A stretch of 9,180 bases of DNA. Origin: an uncultured Collinsella sp. Lineage in GTDB: Bacteria > Actinomycetota > Coriobacteriia > Coriobacteriales > Coriobacteriaceae. Every line of letters starts with the position of its first letter. Within the stretch, counting starts at the first letter, position 1. The notes below the pieces were generated by a model, which worked only from the letters and a program-made list of their open reading frames with translations, was not told the DNA's origin and did no database searches. A program made the translations under genes and the position numbers. The stretch lies in assembly GCA_900553935.1 (NCBI GenBank), contig USFK01000042.1, positions 1 to 9,180 on the forward strand, given 5' to 3'. Below, one piece after another: positions 6,704 to 9,180 of the stretch.

Positions 6704-7086
6704 GCCCGCTCCTCAACTCGACCACATGGACACCGTAACGCTAGACCATATGTATCGCTAGATGAATAGAGCGATGCTACGGTTTAGGATGTTTGCTGGT
6801 ACGCAAATGGCAAGTTTTTGTTCAGCGTGGTCCGATTGAAACTTATCCCCCAACCAATCAGTCTTTGCGCAGGTCAATGCGCTTGCCAGCTTGTCCCATC
6901 CTTTGGCAGTTTACCTTAAATGAGCGCTGTTCAATTGTGTTGCGCAACTCACCTAGCGCCAGCTACCGTCTGCGACCTTTTCATAGCATTTATGCATAGT
7001 ATCTGTTATGGAATGAATCATGCTGCACCAGACGCACCCGTCAAGTTCGCGGCAAGGTTTTCGTCAAGCACACGGCGTGCACTCAG
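6704..7086. other. Noncoding region upstream of the regulator gene
   Basis: I find no believable gene in this stretch, which is AT-richer than its surroundings. Because nagB ends with its own terminator, it should hold the regulator's promoter and leader on the minus strand. Visible pieces are the heptamer CGCTAGA twice in direct orientation (6739-6745 and 6756-6762, 17-bp step), flanked by inverted ACCGTA (6732-6737) and TACGGT (6778-6783). There is also the 10-base palindrome GTTGCGCAAC (6939-6948) inside a GCGCT/AGCGC inverted pair (6924-6928, 6955-6959). Two weak minus-strand promoter pairs are present. Confidence 0.5.
7017..7044 (-). promoter_or_regulatory. Candidate promoter for the regulator gene
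   Basis: On the minus strand, TTGACG (7039-7044, five of six consensus bases) and CATGAT (7017-7022, four of six) are 16 bp apart. A start near 7010 would give a leader of about 300 bases. A rival pair, TTGAAC (6929-6934) and TAAACT (6908-6913) with a 15-bp spacer, lies closer to the gene. Neither is compelling. Confidence 0.3.
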
Positions 7087-7113
7087 AAAAAAGGCCCCCG
7101 CAAAGCGGAGGCC
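7087..7113 (-). terminator. Intrinsic terminator of nagB
   Basis: On the minus strand a 9-bp stem (7113-7105 with 7101-7093, one G-U pair) and a TTT loop are followed by six Ts (7092-7087). It begins 34 bases after the nagB stop codon and is a textbook intrinsic terminator. Confidence 0.92.
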
Positions 7114-7147
7114 TTCGGCAAAGCTATGTCGAGGTGATAGGCTTTCG

Positions 7148-7876
7148 CTACTCGCAGAGCGAAAGGGCGGCCTCGTCGGCAACGACAACGCAGTTGGTGT
7201 GCAGCTGCAGGATCGAGGCAGGGCACTCGGGGGTAACCGGACCAAAGCACATGTCATGCACGGCTTGGGCCTTGGCCTCGCCATTGGCGACAACCAGGAT
7301 CATGCGGGCATACATGATGGTCTGAGTGCCCATGGTGTAGGCCTGACGAGGCACGTCGTCGATGCTGTCAAACAGGCGGCTGTTGGCCTGAATAGTGCTC
7401 TCGGTAAGGTCGACACAGTGCGTACCCTTGGAGAAGTGATCATCGGGCTCGTTGAAGCCAATGTGACCGTTGTTACCGATGCCGAGCAGCTGCAGATCAG
7501 GGTAACCGGCAGCAGCGACGATCTTGTCATACTCAGAGCAGGCAGCGGCAGCGTCGGGATTGGAGCCATCGGGCACATGCGTGTTGTTCAGGTCGATGTT
7601 AATGTGATCGAAGAAGTTCTCACGCATAAAGTAGTGGTAGCTCTGGGGATCGTCGTGCGAAAGGCCACGATACTCGTCGAGGTTGTAGGTGCTGACCTCG
7701 GCAAAGTCGACGTCACCCTTCTTGTACCAAGCGGCGAGCTGCTTGTAGGCGCCAATCGGAGTGGAGCCGGTGGCAAGACCCAGCACGCAATCGGGCTTGA
7801 GAATAACCTGGGCCGAGATGATATTGGCGGCCTTGCGGCTCATATCCTCGTAGTCTTTAGCTTTAATGATCTTCAT
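7148..7876 (-). CDS. nagB: Glucosamine-6-phosphate deaminase
   Basis: The 242-residue enzyme converts glucosamine 6-phosphate to fructose 6-phosphate and ammonia, the last step of N-acetylglucosamine and sialic acid use before glycolysis, in the cytosol. The phosphate-binding loop is GLATGSTP (residues 33-40). The general-base aspartate is D67 in YNLDEYRGL, and the catalytic loop GIGNNGHIGFNEP (132-144) carries H138 and E143, equivalent to H143 and E148 of E. coli NagB. N136 replaces E. coli D141; I recall Gram-positive enzymes also differing from aspartate at this position, so activity is still expected. ATG 7876 is preferred because AAAGGA lies six bases upstream and the protein then begins MKIIKAKDY as in the family; the upstream extension to 7954 reads as leader. 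nagA and a transporter are not adjacent. The gene is divergent from trmB, with a long palindrome between them. Confidence 0.96.
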   Translation of the reverse strand: MKIIKAKDYEDMSRKAANIISAQVILKPDCVLGLATGSTPIGAYKQLAAWYKKGDVDFAEVSTYNLDEYRGLSHDDPQSYHYFMRENFFDHINIDLNNTHVPDGSNPDAAAACSEYDKIVAAAGYPDLQLLGIGNNGHIGFNEPDDHFSKGTHCVDLTESTIQANSRLFDSIDDVPRQAYTMGTQTIMYARMILVVANGEAKAQAVHDMCFGPVTPECPASILQLHTNCVVVADEAALSLCE

Positions 7877-7882
7877 TACGCG

Positions 7883-7890
7883 TCCTTTCT
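7883..7890 (-). promoter_or_regulatory. Ribosome binding site that fixes the nagB start
   Basis: AGAAAGGA on the minus strand ends six bases before ATG 7876 and supports that start over an in-frame upstream GTG at 7954, which would add 26 residues not expected in NagB. Confidence 0.7.
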
Positions 7891-8012
7891 CGTACAAGAG
7901 AGGCAAGGCTCCCCTTACAAGCACTTGCCCGCGGCCCGCGTCGGCCGCAACCAACGTGTGCGGCCACCAGGGCGAGGTCGCGCAAAACGGTGGTGTCGTC
8001 CGGCAATATCTG

Positions 8013-8150
8013 CATTCATTAGGTCGATTTGGCGTTCATTAGGTAGGTCGGCCCGGAGCCGGCCCGCACGGACACCGGGTAAATGGCTTGATATGGTGGT
8101 TGGTATCGCACACCACCTACCTAATGAACGCCAAATCGACCTAATGAATG
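8013..8150. repeat. 138-bp element with perfect 36-bp inverted repeats between nagB and trmB
   Basis: The arms 8013-8048 and 8115-8150 are exact reverse complements over 36 bp, around a 66-base core. Each arm contains the decamer TTCATTAGGT twice at a 20-bp step: 8015-8024 and 8035-8044, and as ACCTAATGAA at 8119-8128 and 8139-8148. This gives four sites with dyad symmetry and about two helical turns between neighbours. The core has a short GC hairpin (8049-8052 with 8058-8061) and a TTGATA (8088-8093). The right arm ends 38 bases before the trmB start and the left arm begins 136 bases before the nagB start. No T tract follows either arm. It may be a multi-site operator, a MITE-like repeat or an invertible segment. 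No flanking duplication is seen. Confidence 0.95.
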
Positions 8151-8188
8151 AACAGCGGTGCGGCGCACAAGGAAAATCCGAGGAATAT

Positions 8189-9049
8189 ATGACCGATCCC
8201 GAATCCACAGCAATCGATCCCGTCGCCGCGATGGGCACAGACCACACCGAGGCACCGGCGCACCCCCTGCACAAGGTGCTCTCCTTCGTACGCCGCTCCG
8301 GACGTTTGGACGACCGCCTGCAGCGCGCATGGGACAACTATGCCGGCACATATCTGTTGGATATTGCGGCCGGCAACCTGCTGGACGTGCGCGAAGGCGT
8401 CACGCTCGACCGCGCGTTCGTGGAGTCCGCATGGGGCAACGATAATCCGCTCATTGTGGAAATCGGCACCGGGCAGGGAGAAAACGTGGTGGCAGCAGCC
8501 GCAGCCCACCCGGAGACGAACTTCCTTGCTCTAGAGGTCTATGACCCCGGCGTGGCCCACACGCTGCTGCTCGCCGGCAAGCAGGGGCTGACCAACATTC
8601 GCGTGGCCCAGGTCAATGCGCCCGAGCTGTTCAAGGTGACCGCGGCCGGCACCGTGGCCGAGGTATGGACCTTCTTCCCCGACCCTTGGCCCAAGAAGAA
8701 GCACCACAAGCGCCGCATCGTGCAGAAGGCCATGGCCGGCGACATTCATCGCGCGCTGGTCACAGACGGCGTCTGGCGTATCGCCACCGACATCGAGGAC
8801 TATGCCCTGCACGTGCACGAGGTGATGGACGGCCTCGATGGCTGGAAGAACCTGGGCAGCGTAACCGTCAGCCTGCCGCTGGAGCACGTGGGCAAGGGCA
8901 ATGCCGACATGGCCGCCGATATGCCGCACGCCGACTTCACCGAATCCGAGCGATTCGAGGGCCGCGTGCTCACCAACTTCGAGAAGAAGGGCCTGGCCGT
9001 CGGCCGCGTGATTCATGACTTCACCTATCAGGCCGTTACCCTGAACTGA
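8189..9049 (+). CDS. trmB: tRNA (guanine-46-N7)-methyltransferase
   Basis: The 286-residue enzyme transfers a methyl group from SAM to N7 of G46 in the variable loop of many tRNAs, in the cytosol. The N-terminal SFVRRSGRLDDR and the following QRAWDNY are typical of actinobacterial TrmB. SAM motif I is VEIGTGQGENVV (E91, G93, G95), the second acidic residue is E114 in LALEVYDPG, and the hallmark FFPDPWPKKKHHKRR spans residues 160-174. IATDIEDYA and the C-terminal RFEGRVLTNFEKKGLAVGR complete the family pattern. ATG 8189 has GAGG (8180-8183) five bases upstream. The same frame is open for more than a kilobase further upstream, but that part is antisense to nagB and crosses the palindrome, so it is not coding. 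Length is slightly above the usual 210-260 because of an acidic N-terminal extension of about 25 residues. It may be expressed from the palindromic divergent region. Confidence 0.96.
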   Translation: MTDPESTAIDPVAAMGTDHTEAPAHPLHKVLSFVRRSGRLDDRLQRAWDNYAGTYLLDIAAGNLLDVREGVTLDRAFVESAWGNDNPLIVEIGTGQGENVVAAAAAHPETNFLALEVYDPGVAHTLLLAGKQGLTNIRVAQVNAPELFKVTAAGTVAEVWTFFPDPWPKKKHHKRRIVQKAMAGDIHRALVTDGVWRIATDIEDYALHVHEVMDGLDGWKNLGSVTVSLPLEHVGKGNADMAADMPHADFTESERFEGRVLTNFEKKGLAVGRVIHDFTYQAVTLN

Positions 9050-9075
9050 TTGCGACACGCCGAAATGCCGTCGAT

Positions 9076-9104
9076 TTGCATAACCGAACAACCTCCCGTA
9101 AAGT
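9076..9104 (+). promoter_or_regulatory. Possible promoter of the tRNA-Glu gene
   Basis: TTGCAT (9076-9081) and TAAAGT (9099-9104) have a 17-bp spacer. Transcription would start about eight bases before the mature tRNA 5' end. The -35 match is poor, so read-through from trmB is an alternative; I see no terminator between them. Confidence 0.35.
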
Positions 9105-9118
9105 AATTCGAGTTGTTC

Positions 9119-9180
9119 GCCCCCATCGTCTAACGGTTAGGACACCAGACTTTCAATCTGACAACGAGAGTTCGACTCTC
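9119..9180 (+). tRNA. tRNA-Glu (anticodon TTC), 3' end outside window
   Basis: The visible part folds as the first 62 bases of a tRNA. The 5' acceptor strand is GCCCCCA (9119-9125), followed by a D arm beginning GTCTAACGG and closing with GGAC. The anticodon stem CCAGA/TCTGA surrounds the loop CTTTCAA, whose anticodon TTC lies at 9152-9154. A four-base variable loop (CAAC) precedes a T arm GAGAG-TTCGACT-CTC that is cut by the window edge. The layout matches bacterial tRNA-Glu, including the GTCTA start of the D arm. The top pair of the anticodon stem (27-43) would be a C-A mismatch. Position 46 is A, so this tRNA should not be a TrmB substrate. Confidence 0.93.

Noticed and set aside
7888..7919. 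TTGTAA / TTGTAC pair with a 17-bp spacer as a nagB promoter
   Set aside because: The -10 matches only two of six consensus bases and transcription would start at the ribosome binding site.
7877..7954. N-terminal extension of NagB to GTG 7954
   Set aside because: The extra 26 residues have no counterpart in NagB and would contain the ribosome binding site of the true start.
8013..8150. The palindrome as a bidirectional terminator or CRISPR-like array
   Set aside because: There is no T tract on either side, it lies between divergent 5' ends where no terminator is needed, and four decamers in dyad arrangement are not repeat-spacer units.
6920..8188. Upstream extension of the trmB frame giving a 709-residue protein
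   Set aside because: This part is antisense to nagB and runs through the nagB terminator and the 36-bp palindrome. TrmB homology begins only after ATG 8189, which has a ribosome binding site.
8531..9091. Minus-strand open frame of 186 codons over trmB
   Set aside because: It is antisense to the conserved TrmB core, including the PDPWPK motif, and shows only shadow-type composition.

Overview
The window reads as ordinary chromosome from a high-GC anaerobic actinobacterium, most like the Coriobacteriia (Collinsella and relatives). This is inferred from GC-rich codon use, a UPF0210 protein, a B12-dependent methyltransferase, an actinobacterial-type TrmB and a giant P-loop/BTAD regulator. No database search was possible, so the genus is a guess.

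Layout, left to right. The 3' end of a cobalamin-binding methyltransferase gene (probably metH, +) is followed by a 17-bp-stem hairpin and a UPF0210/PFL-family gene (+). A 321-bp spacer then holds a long imperfect palindrome (1961-2094), a candidate promoter and an intrinsic terminator placed directly before the ribosome binding site of a class I SAM methyltransferase gene (+). After a 182-bp spacer comes the small RNA-binding protein gene yhbY (+). Its terminator abuts the convergent stop codon of a 999-residue transcriptional regulator (-). Upstream of the regulator lies about 380 bp of apparently noncoding DNA, then the terminator of nagB (-). nagB and trmB (+) are divergent. The 312 bp between them carry a perfect 36-bp inverted repeat (8013-8150) built from four copies of one decamer at 20-bp steps. 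A tRNA-Glu(TTC) gene starts 69 bp after trmB and runs off the end.

The genes do not form one pathway. They cover one-carbon/methyl metabolism (the metH-like end), amino-sugar catabolism (nagB), ribosome and tRNA maturation (yhbY, trmB, tRNA-Glu) and regulation (the BTAD protein). Most are single transcription units with their own spacers. I see no phage, plasmid, transposase, CRISPR or defence genes.

The best leads are two palindromic elements of nearly equal size (134 and 138 bp) but different sequence. Next is the domain order of the regulator, with the NTPase first and the OmpR-type winged helix plus BTAD last, the reverse of AfsR/SARP proteins. Third is the terminator wedged between the likely promoter and the ribosome binding site of the methyltransferase gene.
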